Assembly (NCBI GenBank): GCA_944360075.1
Contig: CALVTE010000003.1
Coordinates: 1-64,000 of the forward strand
Source of the DNA: an uncultured Clostridia bacterium
Lineage (GTDB): Bacteria; Bacillota; Clostridia; Christensenellales; UBA1242
Direction of reading: 5' to 3'
DNA: 64,000 nucleotides
Positions 15,372-26,476 of this stretch are shown here, one piece after another. The notes beneath the pieces were generated by a model. It did no database searches, was not told where the DNA came from, and saw only the letters and a list, made by a program, of their open reading frames with translations. The position numbers and the translations under genes were made by a program. Each line of letters opens with the position of its first letter. Within the stretch, counting starts at the first letter, position 1.

Positions 15372-15404
15372 AAATTAGATTTATATGTGTTTTAAGGAGT
15401 TATA

Positions 15405-17375
15405 ATGGCTGGGAAAAACTACGATTCGAAAGATATTGTTGTGCTTGAAGGGTTGGACGCTGTCAGGCTGCGCCCGGGAATGTATATCGGCACAACTGGA
15501 GTGAAGGGGTTTCATCATCTTTTGTGGGAGATTGTGGACAATGCCATTGATGAAATTTCAAACGGCTATGGTGACACCATAAGAATCACCTTAAACAGTG
15601 ACGGCTCTGCAACAGTGGAAGACAACGGCAGAGGCATTCCTGTTGACAACCATCCAACCCTTCACAAGTCGGGTGTGGAAGTTGTTTACACCACCTTGCA
15701 TGCAGGTGGAAAATTTAACAACGCAAATTACAAATTTTCTGGCGGCTTGCATGGCGTGGGTGCTTCTGTGACAAACGCGCTTTCTTCTTGGTGCAATGTC
15801 ACTGTATACAAAGACAAAAAAGAATATTTCGTGGGCTTTCATTCCTATCGTGACGAAAATGGCAAGATGCACAGCGGCGTGGCAAAAGAACCTTTGAAGT
15901 GTGTGGGAAAAACCGACAAGCAAGGCACAAAAGTCACCTTTTTGCCTGACAAAGAGATGTTTGGAAATCTTACTTTCAACTTTGAAAGCGTTTGCAACAG
16001 GGCAAGAGAACTTGCCTTTCTCAACAAGGGTCTTCGGATTGTTTTGCAAGATGAGCGAACTGGCGAAGGCGAGATATATCACTACGAAGGGGGTATTGCT
16101 GACTTTGTCAGCTATCTTGTTGAAGGCAAAAACAAACTTTTTGCAAAGCCAATTTATTTTCATGGTCAAGACAAAAATTTTGACCTAGAAGTTGCTTTTA
16201 TCTACACCGATTCCTACACAGAAAGCAGTTTTTCTTTTGTCAACAACATTCCAACCATCGAAGGCGGCACGCATGAAACAGGATTTAAAAGCGCTTTCAC
16301 AAAAGTGATGAATGATTGGGCCAGAAACAATAACCTTTTGAAAGAAAAAGAGTCAAACCTTTTGGGCGAAGATTTTCGCGAAGGCATCACCGTTGTGTTG
16401 AATGTCAAAATGAACAATGTTCAATTTGAAGGGCAAACAAAAACCAAACTTGGCAATCCTGAAGCAAAAACGCTGGTGGAAAGCTTGACCATCAAAGCCC
16501 TTTCTGCCATTTTGTCTGACAAGAAAAACTCTTCTGCAGGTGAAGTGATTGTGGGCAAGGCTAAAGGCGCGGCAAAAGTGAGAGAGGCAGCCAAAAAAGC
16601 CAAGGAACTGACAAGGGCAAAAAATTCAGCCGAAAACTTTAACTTGGTTGGCAAACTTGCCGCTTCCACTTCAAAAGACAGAGAAAAATCTGAACTTTTT
16701 ATTGTGGAAGGCGATTCAGCTGGCGGAAGTGCAAAACAGGGGCGAGATAGACGCTTTCAAGCCATTTTGCCGTTGCGCGGAAAACCTTTGAATGCTGAGA
16801 AAAAAAGAATTGACCAAGTGCTTGCAAATGAAGAAATCAGAACCATCATTTCAGCCTTAAACACAGGCATAGGCCAAGATTTTGACCTCTCAAGCTTAAG
16901 GTATAACAAAGTGATTATTCTTTCAGATGCAGACCAAGACGGGGCTCATATTCGCGCCATTTTGCTGACCTTCTTTTTCAGGTATATGCGAGAACTTATC
17001 AACGATGGCCATGTGTATATCGGTCTGCCGCCATTATATAAGGTTTACAAAAAAGATTATACCGAGTATGTGTATTCTGATGCGGAGCTGCCACAAGCCA
17101 TTGCAAGAGCAGGGCGCAACTATAGCCTGCAAAGATACAAAGGGTTGGGAGAGATGAATCCTGACCAACTTTGGGAGACAACAATGGACCCTGACAAACG
17201 CAATTTGATCAAAGTCAGCATTGACGATGCAGCAGAAGCAGAAAGGCTGGTGACCACACTTATGGGTGATGATATTGAAGCAAGAAAGCAATATATCAAT
17301 CAGCACGCAAATTTTGATAAAGAAGATGAATTTTATAAAAACTACAGCAAAGTCAACACCAAAGCGGCAGATTGA
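15405..17375 (+). CDS. Type IIA DNA topoisomerase B subunit (GyrB/ParE family)
   Basis: This is the ATPase subunit of a gyrase or topoisomerase IV. The 656-residue protein has the GHKL ATPase (EIVDNAIDE, DNGRGIPV, GGLHGVGAS), the transducer (QTKTKLGN) and the TOPRIM domain (FIVEGDSAGGSAKQGRDR, then SDADQDGAHIR), and ends with the short B-subunit tail. Sequence features are mixed. QTKTKLGN resembles GyrB, while the end block SIDDAAEAERLVTTLMGDD and GLPPLYKV resemble ParE of Bacillus. A gyrase-like second copy or ParE is more likely than the main GyrB, because dnaA-dnaN-recF are not here and the partner A subunit lacks the GyrA box. Confidence 0.93.
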   Translation: MAGKNYDSKDIVVLEGLDAVRLRPGMYIGTTGVKGFHHLLWEIVDNAIDEISNGYGDTIRITLNSDGSATVEDNGRGIPVDNHPTLHKSGVEVVYTTLHAGGKFNNANYKFSGGLHGVGASVTNALSSWCNVTVYKDKKEYFVGFHSYRDENGKMHSGVAKEPLKCVGKTDKQGTKVTFLPDKEMFGNLTFNFESVCNRARELAFLNKGLRIVLQDERTGEGEIYHYEGGIADFVSYLVEGKNKLFAKPIYFHGQDKNFDLEVAFIYTDSYTESSFSFVNNIPTIEGGTHETGFKSAFTKVMNDWARNNNLLKEKESNLLGEDFREGITVVLNVKMNNVQFEGQTKTKLGNPEAKTLVESLTIKALSAILSDKKNSSAGEVIVGKAKGAAKVREAAKKAKELTRAKNSAENFNLVGKLAASTSKDREKSELFIVEGDSAGGSAKQGRDRRFQAILPLRGKPLNAEKKRIDQVLANEEIRTIISALNTGIGQDFDLSSLRYNKVIILSDADQDGAHIRAILLTFFFRYMRELINDGHVYIGLPPLYKVYKKDYTEYVYSDAELPQAIARAGRNYSLQRYKGLGEMNPDQLWETTMDPDKRNLIKVSIDDAAEAERLVTTLMGDDIEARKQYINQHANFDKEDEFYKNYSKVNTKAAD

Positions 17376-17409
17376 AAAATATAAATTAGCTTTAGGATAA
17401 GGGGATAAT

Positions 17410-19893
17410 ATGCAGGAAAATTTTGAACAAGAAAAAATGGATATAAAGTCCAGCCAAGTTGACCAATGGGGATTGCCAAATGATAGCGGCTCTGACCAGG
17501 GCGGCGAAAAAGGCATTATTTACAAAAGCATTGACGAGGTTTTGCATGAGTCGATGATTCCATACACCGAGTGCGTGGTTATGGACAGGGCTTTGCCAAG
17601 GGTGGAAGACGGGCTGAAACCTGTGCAAAGACGCATTTTGTATTCAATGCTCGAGCTTGGCATCACGCCTGACAAACCATATCGAAAAAGTGCCAGAATT
17701 GTGGGTGACTGCCTTGGCAAATATCATCCGCACGGCGATAGTTCTGTTTATGATGCCATGTGCCGTATGGCGCAAGACTATGTGCTGCGCGCCCCTCTTG
17801 TTGACGGTCATGGAAATTTTGGCTCTATTGACGGCGACAGCCCAGCCGCTATGCGTTACACAGAGGCAAGGCTGACTCCGCTTGCTATGGAACTTATGAA
17901 GGATCTTGAAAAAGACACAGTAAGGTGGAGTTTAAACTTTGACGACACATTGAAAGAACCCGACATGATGCCGGGGCGATTTCCAAACCTGCTTGTTAAT
18001 GGCGCTTCTGGCATTGCAGTTGGAGTGGCCACAAACATTCCTTCTCACAACCTTGGCGAAGTGATAGATGGCGTGGTGGCATATATTGACAATCCAAATA
18101 TCAAACTTGAAGAGATGATGAAAATCATCAAAGCTCCAGATTTTCCAACAGGCGGTCAGATTATTGACACCGCTGGAGGGCTTAAGTCGGCTTACGCAAC
18201 TGGCAAAGGCAAAATTTTGCTCAGAGCGAAGGTAGAAGTTGAAAAACAAGGCGATAAAACGGCGCTTGTGATCAGTCAGTTGCCATATCAGGTCAACAAG
18301 GCGCTTTTGCTTCAAAAAATTGCAGAACTCAAAGAGCAGAACAAAGACAAACTTGCTCCAATCAGTGAAATTCGAGATGAATCTGACCGAACTGGAATGA
18401 GGGCTGTGATAAGGCTTAAAAAAGATGCCAACGTTAAGAAAATTTTGGAATATCTTTACAAGTCTACAAACCTTCAAATTTCCTATGCAATCAATATGGT
18501 GGCTATTGCGGGCGGCAAACCTAGACTTATGGGGTTGCTTGAAATAATTTCTTACTACGCGCAGTATCAGCGAGAGATTATTGTCAGACGCACCAAATAT
18601 GACCTTAACATGGCAAAGGAACGGGCTCATATTGTTGAAGGTCTCCTGGTTGCCATCAAAAATATTGACGAAGTGATCAAAATCATCAAAAAGTCAGCCA
18701 CCACAAGTGAGGCAAGGCAAAAACTTCGCGAAAGATTTAGCTTGTCGGAAAAACAGGCGCAAGCAATTTTGGATATGCGTCTGGCAAGGCTTGTCAATTT
18801 GGAAGTGAACAAACTTGAAGAAGAACTTAAAATGCTCAAAGCAAAAATAAGTGAATATGAAAGAATTTTGGCCTCCAAAAAAGCTCAATTTGATGTGGTT
18901 AAAAAAGAAATTTTAGAGATAAAGCATAACTACGCAACAAAACGTCAATCAAAAATCTTAAAAGACGACGAGGTTTGCGTGGTAGAGGCTTCCGATAAGG
19001 CTGAAAATGACGCGGTCGATGTGGTTGTGGCCATCTCTTGTGGCAACACTATCAAACGGCTTTCCACAAAAAATTATTCTATGAGTCAAAAGTCTTTATC
19101 AGACAATTCCACCATCACAGACGTGCACTCTCAAGTGCTGAAAGTGCCATCAAATGAGCAACTGTTTATCGTGACAAACAAAGGCAACTGCCTTAAAGTG
19201 ACGGCTGGCCAGATAAAAGAGTGCAAATGGCGTGACAAGGGGCTTTCGCTCAACCAAATTGACAAAAATATTTCTCAAGACGAAATTCCTATCAGCATTT
19301 TAACCCTTCAAAAAGAGGGCTATGTGCTGTTTATGACAGAAGAAGGCATGGTTAAAAAATCGGCAATCAATGATTTGGTAGTTTCAAAATCGGTTTATCA
19401 AGTTGTAAAAATCAATGACGGCGACAATCTCATCAGCGCTGAAATAGTAAAACAAGACCAGCCAATTTTGATGCTTTCGGCTTTGGGTATGTCTCTTTGC
19501 TTCTCTTCAGCCGAAGTGCCTCTTCAAGGTAGAATTTCTGCAGGTGTGAAGGGGATAAACCTTGATGAAGGCGACAAAGTGATCTTTGCAAAGGTTGTTG
19601 ACTTTGAAAGCGTGGTGGTTGTTTCAAACAAAGGCTACATCAAAAAAATCAAAACCTCGCAGTTTGCCCTTGCTTCAAGATATAGAAAAGGGTTGAAATA
19701 TATCAATTTGGCTCCGTCGCAGAAAGTATACTTTGCTTGCGCCGACCAAGGAGGCTGCGTGCTGGCTGTGGATTTTGGGTTGAAAATTTTGCCGCTAGAA
19801 ACAAAAAAACTGCCTTATAGCGACAGGCTTTCGGCTGGAAACGAAATCATCAAGAAAAACTTTTTCTCCATCAATCAATATTCACTGTTATAA
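17410..19893 (+). CDS. Type IIA DNA topoisomerase A subunit (GyrA/ParC family)
   Basis: This is the DNA-cleaving subunit; the 827-residue protein pairs with the B subunit 34 bp upstream. The catalytic tyrosine lies in AAMRYTEAR (about residue 157) and the quinolone-resistance region reads [19 protein letters not shown], with the Ser and Asp positions of sensitive enzymes. An N-terminal extension of about 35 residues is rich in Asp, Gln and Ser. The C-terminal beta-pinwheel shows several blades, but no QRRGGKG-type GyrA box is visible, which argues against true negative supercoiling. NFDDTLKEP is ParC-like, while KSARIVG and [14 protein letters not shown] are GyrA-like. Assignment between GyrA and ParC is left open. 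Confidence 0.93.
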   Translation: MQENFEQEKMDIKSSQVDQWGLPNDSGSDQGGEKGIIYKSIDEVLHESMIPYTECVVMDRALPRVEDGLKPVQRRILYSMLELGITPDKPYRKSARIVGDCLGKYHPHGDSSVYDAMCRMAQDYVLRAPLVDGHGNFGSIDGDSPAAMRYTEARLTPLAMELMKDLEKDTVRWSLNFDDTLKEPDMMPGRFPNLLVNGASGIAVGVATNIPSHNLGEVIDGVVAYIDNPNIKLEEMMKIIKAPDFPTGGQIIDTAGGLKSAYATGKGKILLRAKVEVEKQGDKTALVISQLPYQVNKALLLQKIAELKEQNKDKLAPISEIRDESDRTGMRAVIRLKKDANVKKILEYLYKSTNLQISYAINMVAIAGGKPRLMGLLEIISYYAQYQREIIVRRTKYDLNMAKERAHIVEGLLVAIKNIDEVIKIIKKSATTSEARQKLRERFSLSEKQAQAILDMRLARLVNLEVNKLEEELKMLKAKISEYERILASKKAQFDVVKKEILEIKHNYATKRQSKILKDDEVCVVEASDKAENDAVDVVVAISCGNTIKRLSTKNYSMSQKSLSDNSTITDVHSQVLKVPSNEQLFIVTNKGNCLKVTAGQIKECKWRDKGLSLNQIDKNISQDEIPISILTLQKEGYVLFMTEEGMVKKSAINDLVVSKSVYQVVKINDGDNLISAEIVKQDQPILMLSALGMSLCFSSAEVPLQGRISAGVKGINLDEGDKVIFAKVVDFESVVVVSNKGYIKKIKTSQFALASRYRKGLKYINLAPSQKVYFACADQGGCVLAVDFGLKILPLETKKLPYSDRLSAGNEIIKKNFFSINQYSLL

Positions 19894-19898
19894 CAAGT

Positions 19899-19923
19899 CC
19901 GAGCGTTAAGCTCGGCTTTTTTT
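19899..19923 (+). terminator. Terminator of the topoisomerase operon
   Basis: Stem CCGAGC/GCTCGG with loop GTTAA, followed by CTTTTTTT, 6 nt after the stop codon. The next 265 bp to the deacetylase gene are AT-rich; a TATAAT-like box near 20081 may belong to that gene, but no convincing -35 box was found. Confidence 0.9.
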
Positions 19924-20189
19924 GCTGCCGTGTTGCTTTTTTGCAACTTTTTTTGCAAAATAGTTTGTGTTTTTATAAAAAAATTGTTAAAATATATCAG
20001 GCGATAGCTTAAGCCCAAGAAGTTGGTCAAAATTTTTTGAGAAATTTTTTGGCCAAAACGCATAAAGACAAATCTCGCAAATATAATAGGAATAGATTTT
20101 CGACAATTTTTTGCTTTATTCAACAATAATCAGCAAAATTTTGGTTTGTTTAAGTCTTGAAAAAATTTATTATTAAAAGTGAGGTTTGT

Positions 20190-20954
20190 ATGCCATTTTG
20201 TGTTATCAAATCTAGAACAATCAAAATCTTTCTTGCAATGGTGGCCGTTGTTGTTTTGCTTGCAATTTCTTTTGAGGGTGGATCAGCCGCTCAGGTGTGG
20301 TTTGGTTATAGCACCCGCCTTGTGCCAGTCTATAGAGTGGAAAGGCAAGAAAAACAGGTGGCAATTTCTTTTGATGCTGCTTGGGGCGCTGACAAAACAC
20401 AGCAGATTATCGATGTGCTGAAGCAATATGATGCTGGAGCAACTTTCTTTTTGGTCGGGTTTTGGGTGGATAAGCATCCTGAAATGGTCAAAGCTATCGA
20501 CCAAGCGGGTTTTGAAATCGGCACTCACTCCAACACTCATCCAGACATGGCAAAAATAAGCCAAGAAAACATTGCCAAAGAGCTTGACATTTCCACTGAA
20601 AAAATCAAGGCAATCACGGGCAAAGAGGTGACGCTTTTCAGACCGCCTTACGGCTCTTATAACAACCAACTTATTTCGGCCTGCAATCAAAGAAATCTTA
20701 TTCCAATTCAATGGGATGTTGATTCGCTTGACTGGAAGGGCTTGTCTGCCACCGAGATTACCAAAAGGGTTGTGACAAAGGTGGAGAGCGGCTCGATTAT
20801 ATTGATGCACAACAATGCCGACAATGTTGTTGACGCACTCAAAATGGTGCTTGAAAGATTGACCAATGATGGCTATCAGATAACTTCTGTCGGGCAGCTT
20901 GTTTATCACTCAAATTATACGATTGACAGAAATGGAGTGCAACACTCAAATTAA
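20190..20954 (+). CDS. PdaB-like polysaccharide deacetylase, membrane anchored
   Basis: NodB-fold deacetylases of the PdaB group act on peptidoglycan and are needed for spore cortex stability in Bacillus. The 254-residue protein has an N-terminal membrane helix (about 11-30), then a NodB domain with SFDAAWG (motif 1, with Ala where TFDDG enzymes have the second Asp, as in PdaB), HSNTHPDM (metal His pair) and RPPYGSYN. The start at 20190 has GTGAGG upstream and gives a sensible signal anchor; the frame extends 11 codons further without support. It is 11 bp from the SSB-like gene. A spore or envelope role is inferred. Confidence 0.87.
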   Translation: MPFCVIKSRTIKIFLAMVAVVVLLAISFEGGSAAQVWFGYSTRLVPVYRVERQEKQVAISFDAAWGADKTQQIIDVLKQYDAGATFFLVGFWVDKHPEMVKAIDQAGFEIGTHSNTHPDMAKISQENIAKELDISTEKIKAITGKEVTLFRPPYGSYNNQLISACNQRNLIPIQWDVDSLDWKGLSATEITKRVVTKVESGSIILMHNNADNVVDALKMVLERLTNDGYQITSVGQLVYHSNYTIDRNGVQHSN

Positions 20955-20965
20955 AAGGAGAAATT

Positions 20966-21634
20966 ATGGAGAACACATCAGTATTAAGCTTAGAAAACAA
21001 CAAAGCGCAAATTTTTGGAGAAGTTGCAGAAGACAAAATTGAAACATATCAGAGCAATGGAGATGTTTTTTATGAGCTGAAAATCAACGTTTCAAGATTG
21101 TCAGGGGCGATTGACAAAATTCCAGTCACAATTCCAAAAAGCCTTATGGAAAGTGAGAAGGTTGACTTCAAACATGGTGACAAAATTGGTTTTAGTGGCG
21201 AGTTTCGAAGCAGAAATTTTCAAGAAGAGGGCAAAAGTCATTTGATTTTGACTCTTTTTGCAAAAGAAATATTGCAAGAGCAAAATGTTGCCGAAAAAGA
21301 TACAAACAAAATCTTCTTAAGCGGATTTTTGTGCAAAAAACCTGCTTATCGCGACACTCCTTTTGGCAGGCAGATTTGCGATATACTTTTGGCTGTCAAC
21401 AGGCCTAGCAAGAGAAAATCTGACTATATTCCATGCATAATTTGGGGCAGAAATGCCGTTTTTGTGAAAGATTTGCAGGTGGGCACAAAAATAAACTTGA
21501 TGGGCAGAATTCAATCGAGAGTTTACACCAAAACGCAGGAAAACGGGTCGGTCAGCGAGCATACCGCTTACGAAATTTCTGTCAATAACTTTAAAATAGA
21601 AAAACAATCTGACGAAGCAAAAGTTGAAGCTTAA
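20966..21634 (+). CDS. Two-OB-fold single-stranded DNA-binding-like protein
   Basis: The 222-residue protein appears to contain two SSB/PriB-like OB folds, about 8-105 and 112-212. The second is the clearer: IFLSGFLCKKPAYRDTPFGR, then CDILLAVNRP and PCIIWGRNAVFVKDLQVG are typical of SSB. No acidic C-terminal tip (DDDIPF type) is present, so it is unlikely to be the main replicative SSB. AAAGGAG precedes the ATG. It follows the deacetylase by 11 bp, perhaps as part of one transcript, and ends in a terminator. Function in recombination or replication is inferred from fold only. Confidence 0.75.
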   Translation: MENTSVLSLENNKAQIFGEVAEDKIETYQSNGDVFYELKINVSRLSGAIDKIPVTIPKSLMESEKVDFKHGDKIGFSGEFRSRNFQEEGKSHLILTLFAKEILQEQNVAEKDTNKIFLSGFLCKKPAYRDTPFGRQICDILLAVNRPSKRKSDYIPCIIWGRNAVFVKDLQVGTKINLMGRIQSRVYTKTQENGSVSEHTAYEISVNNFKIEKQSDEAKVEA

Positions 21635-21642
21635 AAATAAAT

Positions 21643-21667
21643 ATGCGCTTTTAGGCGCATTTTTTTA
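21643..21667 (+). terminator. Terminator between convergent genes
   Basis: ATGCGC (21643-21648) pairs with GCGCAT (21655-21660), loop TTTTAG, followed by TTTTTT. It lies just after the SSB-like gene and at the end of the convergent minus-strand gene. Confidence 0.85.
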
Positions 21668-22435
21668 ATTTTCAATCTGCTCGGCCAAAACTTTTGCTTG
21701 TTGCAAAATTTCAAAGTAGCGGTATTTTATCAGCGACGACATCGTTTGCTGCCAGCTGATTGTGATTCCGCTGCACAGCCGCTGCAGTGTTTCGGTTAGT
21801 TTTTCAAGCCCGAGAGTTAGGTTTTCGAGCGTTTGATTTTCAATTTCTCCAAACAAAATTTTGTAATCGGCCACCACTGTGTGTATGGCTGAAAAAGCAG
21901 AATTTATGGCCAGACGGGTAGAAATTTCATTATAGACGTTTGTGTCAAGGCTAAGAGCGATGTCAAACAAAAGTCTATAGGCGTTTTCGTGAGCATTCAA
22001 AGCTTTTTGCAGCACTTTTTTCTCTTCGCTATCAAGCGTCAGATTGATTTGCAAGGCGGGGATTTTCAAGTTTAGAACAAGGCAATCCAAATTGTGATTT
22101 TGCTTTATGCTCTCTTGCACCAAAGCTGCATCAGCGCTGTTAAGGTAGGCCGAACTTGTCAGGTAAAAATATCCATCTTTTTCAAGCACAAAGCCTGCCG
22201 CGCCTTTGCAGCGATAGTCCTTTGCAAGGCTTTCTGCGCCGGCTTGAGTGAGAGAGCGGTCAAAACATATCACATAAAAGTCGAGAGCATTTGACGAAAG
22301 GGTGCAGGCCGATTTGTCAGTGGTTTTTAAAAGCAGCATGGAAAGAAAATTTGCAAGTATAAGAGAGGCAACAAAAAAAAGACAAAGAAGAATTGCAAGA
22401 AAACTTTTTTTGATTTTTTTTGCGTTTTTTGGCAT
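21665..22435 (-). CDS. Membrane-anchored protein of unknown function (256 aa)
   Basis: The protein has a basic N-terminus (MPKNAKKIKKS), one hydrophobic segment at about 12-36, and an extracytoplasmic region. The first part after the membrane (FYVICFDRSLTQAGAESLAKDY, then GAAGFVLEKDGYFYLTSSAY) resembles a SPOR-like beta-alpha-beta unit that might bind peptidoglycan. The remainder is helical. The start is uncertain: the ATG at 22435 has GGGAG only at long spacing, and a TTG at 22456 in the same frame is an alternative. It is divergent from groES. No firm family. Confidence 0.7.
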   Translation of the reverse strand: MPKNAKKIKKSFLAILLCLFFVASLILANFLSMLLLKTTDKSACTLSSNALDFYVICFDRSLTQAGAESLAKDYRCKGAAGFVLEKDGYFYLTSSAYLNSADAALVQESIKQNHNLDCLVLNLKIPALQINLTLDSEEKKVLQKALNAHENAYRLLFDIALSLDTNVYNEISTRLAINSAFSAIHTVVADYKILFGEIENQTLENLTLGLEKLTETLQRLCSGITISWQQTMSSLIKYRYFEILQQAKVLAEQIEN

Positions 22436-22525
22436 AAAATGTTGACTTACTCCCAATTATGTTTTATCACTTTAATGTATGAGCAAATTTATCAATCTAT
22501 GAAGGGTTTTTGCCTTAAAAATATT

Positions 22526-22553
22526 TTGAAAAAATTGATTTGTGTCATATAAT
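22526..22553 (+). promoter_or_regulatory. groESL promoter without CIRCE
   Basis: TTGAAA (22526-22531), 16-bp spacer, TATAAT (22548-22553), then AAGGAG before the groES ATG. The HrcA operator TTAGCACTC-N9-GAGTGCTAA is absent from the whole 22457-22578 gap. Confidence 0.8.
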
Positions 22554-22578
22554 ATAAAAGTGATAAGGAGAATTAACT

Positions 22579-24493
<1,915 letters not shown>

Positions 24494-24516
24494 AAGTGGA
24501 CTGACTTAGAAAAAAA

Positions 24517-24552
24517 AGCATATTGAAAAATTTAGTCAATATGCTTTTTTTC
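24517..24552 (+). terminator. Bidirectional terminator after groEL
   Basis: AGCATATTGA (24517-24526) pairs with TCAATATGCT (24536-24545), with A and T tracts on either side. It lies between groEL and the convergent SDR gene and includes the SDR stop codon. Confidence 0.88.
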
Positions 24553-25317
24553 TGTTTTATAAAACATTTTCGTCAAAACTTTCAGCACCAAAGATTTTGG
24601 AAAGAACTTTTGCAGTTGATAAAGTATTTTGTTACGCATGCCCATCACATATTGTGGTTTGAGGCGTTTTTTTGACATAATTTTGGTCAAAATTTTGACT
24701 GCTTTTTCCAGTGGCATACGTTTGTCTTGTGCTTTGTCAATCTTTTCGGCGGAAAGTTTGACGGAAGAGCCATATCTTTGGTTTGTCTCAAAATTTTTGA
24801 TACGATTTTTTGTGAATTCTGTTTTAATGTCGCAAGGACAGATTGCTGTAACCTGAATTTTGGTTTGGCAAAGCTCCATTCGAAGGCAATCACTCAACAT
24901 GCTCAGCGCTGCTTTGCTGGAGCAGTAAAATGCCCGAAAAGGCAAAGGGAAAAGAGCGCAGGCAGAAGAAATATTGACGATTTTTCCATTTTTTGACATC
25001 ATAGGAATGGCCAGTTGCAAAGCAAAAGTTGCACCAATCACATTGACTTCAAATTCTCGTCGCAACTGTTCTTCCTTTGTCAGCTCTATCGCTCCAGAAA
25101 GGCCAAAGCCTGCGTTGTTGACAAAAAGGTCAATGCTTCCCATGTTATTTTTGATTTGCTCAAACACTTTTTCAAGCCCCTGTTTGTTTGAAACGTCGCA
25201 TATATAGTCATCGTTTGACCTGCTGATTCCCACCACGTTATGACCTTTAGACTTAAAAAAATCTTTGAGAGCCTTTCCAATCCCGCTTGAAGAGCCTGTT
25301 ATAACAATATTCATCAT
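24532..25317 (-). CDS. Short-chain dehydrogenase/reductase (SDR family)
   Basis: An NAD(P)-dependent oxidoreductase of unknown substrate. The 261-residue protein has the nucleotide motif TGSSSGIGKAL (7-17), the structural NNAG (about 67-70), the catalytic Ser in VNISSACAL and the YCSSK active-site Tyr-Lys pair (about 131-135). The C-terminal extension is basic and partly hydrophobic (QLQKFFPKSLVLKVLTKMFY), like the DltE/YohF group and possibly membrane-associated. AGGAGAATA precedes the ATG. It stands alone and converges with groEL. Confidence 0.9.
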   Translation of the reverse strand: MMNIVITGSSSGIGKALKDFFKSKGHNVVGISRSNDDYICDVSNKQGLEKVFEQIKNNMGSIDLFVNNAGFGLSGAIELTKEEQLRREFEVNVIGATFALQLAIPMMSKNGKIVNISSACALFPLPFRAFYCSSKAALSMLSDCLRMELCQTKIQVTAICPCDIKTEFTKNRIKNFETNQRYGSSVKLSAEKIDKAQDKRMPLEKAVKILTKIMSKKRLKPQYVMGMRNKILYQLQKFFPKSLVLKVLTKMFYKTEKKHID

Positions 25318-25378
25318 TATTCTCCTAATTGTTTTTCTAAAAAGAGTATATACTAAAAATGTAAAATGCCAAAACGAT

Positions 25379-25407
25379 TTGACTATTTTGTCAATTATCG
25401 CTATACT
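25379..25407 (+). promoter_or_regulatory. Promoter of the SHOCT membrane protein gene
   Basis: TTGACT (25379-25384), 17-bp spacer, TATACT (25402-25407). This rules out the longer frame starting at 25366, which begins upstream of the promoter. Confidence 0.8.
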
Positions 25408-25428
25408 AAACTAGGTAGAGGTGTTTCA

Positions 25429-25929
25429 ATGAACAAAACAAAAAAGTGGCTTCTTATTTTTTCAACAATTTTTCTTTTGCTTGGCATAGGCTATGACATC
25501 TACGGCATAGTGATCTATTTTCTCGCGCCAGTTGCTGGCCGCTCGGCGCTGTTTTATTTGATTTTTGATTTTATTCGCCTTGGCTTTATGATTTCAGTTG
25601 CCGTGATGATGATTTATGTGCTTTGGGGCAATGGAAAACATTTCAGAGAGCGATATCGCTATTTTGTTTCTTCATTTATCATTTCAATTTGCTTGAATAT
25701 TTTTTCAGTTTCCACCATTTTGATGATTATTTCAATTTATTTCAACGACTCAGTTTTTGTTATGCCAGAGCAAAAAATGCAGCAGCAAGAAGACAAAGAT
25801 GTTGTTGACATCACGCCAGAAGGAGTGCCAAGCGAAAAGGAGATGAAAATCGAAGCCCTTCGCAAAATGCTTCAAGAAGGCAAAATCACCAAACAGCAGT
25901 TTGAAGAAGAACTTGTCAAATTGCTTTAA
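25429..25929 (+). CDS. Membrane protein with C-terminal SHOCT domain
   Basis: The 166-residue protein has three or four hydrophobic segments (about 8-27, 38-65, 79-104) and a cytoplasmic tail. The last 27 residues, IEALRKMLQEGKITKQQFEE plus ELVKLL, form a SHOCT motif, a short oligomerisation helix pair often found at protein ends. The start at 25429 follows TAGAGGTG and lies 22 nt after the -10 box. A terminator shared with tadA follows. The function is unknown; related short SHOCT membrane proteins are common in Clostridia. Confidence 0.8.
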   Translation: MNKTKKWLLIFSTIFLLLGIGYDIYGIVIYFLAPVAGRSALFYLIFDFIRLGFMISVAVMMIYVLWGNGKHFRERYRYFVSSFIISICLNIFSVSTILMIISIYFNDSVFVMPEQKMQQQEDKDVVDITPEGVPSEKEMKIEALRKMLQEGKITKQQFEEELVKLL

Positions 25930-25934
25930 AAAAC

Positions 25935-25967
25935 AAGGAAGAGCGGCTTAGTTTCTCTTCCTTTTTT
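25935..25967 (+). terminator. Bidirectional terminator before tadA end
   Basis: AAGGAAGAG (25935-25943) pairs with CTCTTCCTT (25955-25963), followed by TTTT and preceded by AAAAAA. It serves the SHOCT gene and the convergent tadA, whose last codons it overlaps. Confidence 0.85.
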
Positions 25968-26397
25968 CTTGAAAAAATGCAGACAAAATTTGACTGATTT
26001 GTTTTTGATATGTTTGGTCAAAAACCATTTCTGTATGATGGTTGAGCCGGTTGCTTTTCAAAATTTTTTCACACAAATTTTCTTCCGAAGTTTTTTCTTG
26101 GCAGCCATAAACAAGTTTGTCAATTCGGGCGTTGACAATGGCACCAGCACACATCGGGCAAGGCTCTAGCGTGACATAAATTTGGCAGCCGTCAAGTCGC
26201 CATGAATTCAATTTTTTGCAGGCTTTGTCAATGGCAACAATCTCGGCGTGCATAAGGGCGTTTTGATTTTTTTCTCGGCAGTTATATCCACGCGCAATGA
26301 TTTTGCCATTTTTGACAATCACAGCGCCGATTGGCACTTCATCTTTTTCAAGGGCTTTGTTTGCCTGTTTGATTGCCTCTTCCATAAAGTTTAACAT
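25948..26397 (-). CDS. tadA: tRNA-specific adenosine deaminase TadA
   Basis: TadA deaminates A34 to inosine in tRNA-Arg(ACG). The 149-residue zinc enzyme has HAE (about 50-52, His ligand and proton-shuttling Glu) and PCPMCAGAI (about 79-87, two Cys ligands). The start context is notable: on the minus strand TTTACT, 17 bp, TAAAAT and only six bases precede the ATG, with no Shine-Dalgarno, so the mRNA is probably leaderless. An internal ATG four codons later is an alternative. It is divergent from the CPBP protease gene, which has the same type of promoter. Confidence 0.95.
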   Translation of the reverse strand: MLNFMEEAIKQANKALEKDEVPIGAVIVKNGKIIARGYNCREKNQNALMHAEIVAIDKACKKLNSWRLDGCQIYVTLEPCPMCAGAIVNARIDKLVYGCQEKTSEENLCEKILKSNRLNHHTEMVFDQTYQKQISQILSAFFQEKRKRN

Positions 26398-26403
26398 GAT
26401 CTT

Positions 26404-26432
26404 ATTTTAATAAAAAAAATTGCTAAAGTAAA
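26404..26432 (-). promoter_or_regulatory. tadA promoter, leaderless arrangement
   Basis: On the minus strand TTTACT (26432-26427), 17-bp spacer, TAAAAT (26409-26404), then AAGATC and the ATG at 26397. Confidence 0.65.
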
Positions 26433-26441
26433 GCGGTTTTG

Positions 26442-26470
26442 TTGTGTTTTTGCCTTTATTGTTGTATAAT
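26442..26470 (+). promoter_or_regulatory. Promoter of first CPBP gene, leaderless arrangement
   Basis: TTGTGT (26442-26447), 17-bp spacer, TATAAT (26465-26470), then TGAAAA and the ATG at 26477; no Shine-Dalgarno. Confidence 0.7.
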
Positions 26471-26476
26471 TGAAAA

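Noticed and set aside
15591-16169. 192-codon minus-strand frame inside the topoisomerase B subunit gene
   Set aside because: Antisense shadow; no ribosome binding site or recognisable domain.
17932-18630. 232-codon minus-strand frame inside the topoisomerase A subunit gene
   Set aside because: Antisense shadow of a well conserved gene with no start signals.
19875-20126. 83-codon minus-strand frame between the topoisomerase operon and the deacetylase gene
   Set aside because: It runs through the terminator hairpin, has no ribosome binding site and is a low-complexity Lys/Asn/Phe sequence.
22457-22578. CIRCE operator before groES
   Set aside because: Looked for TTAGCACTC-N9-GAGTGCTAA and allowed partial matches; none found.
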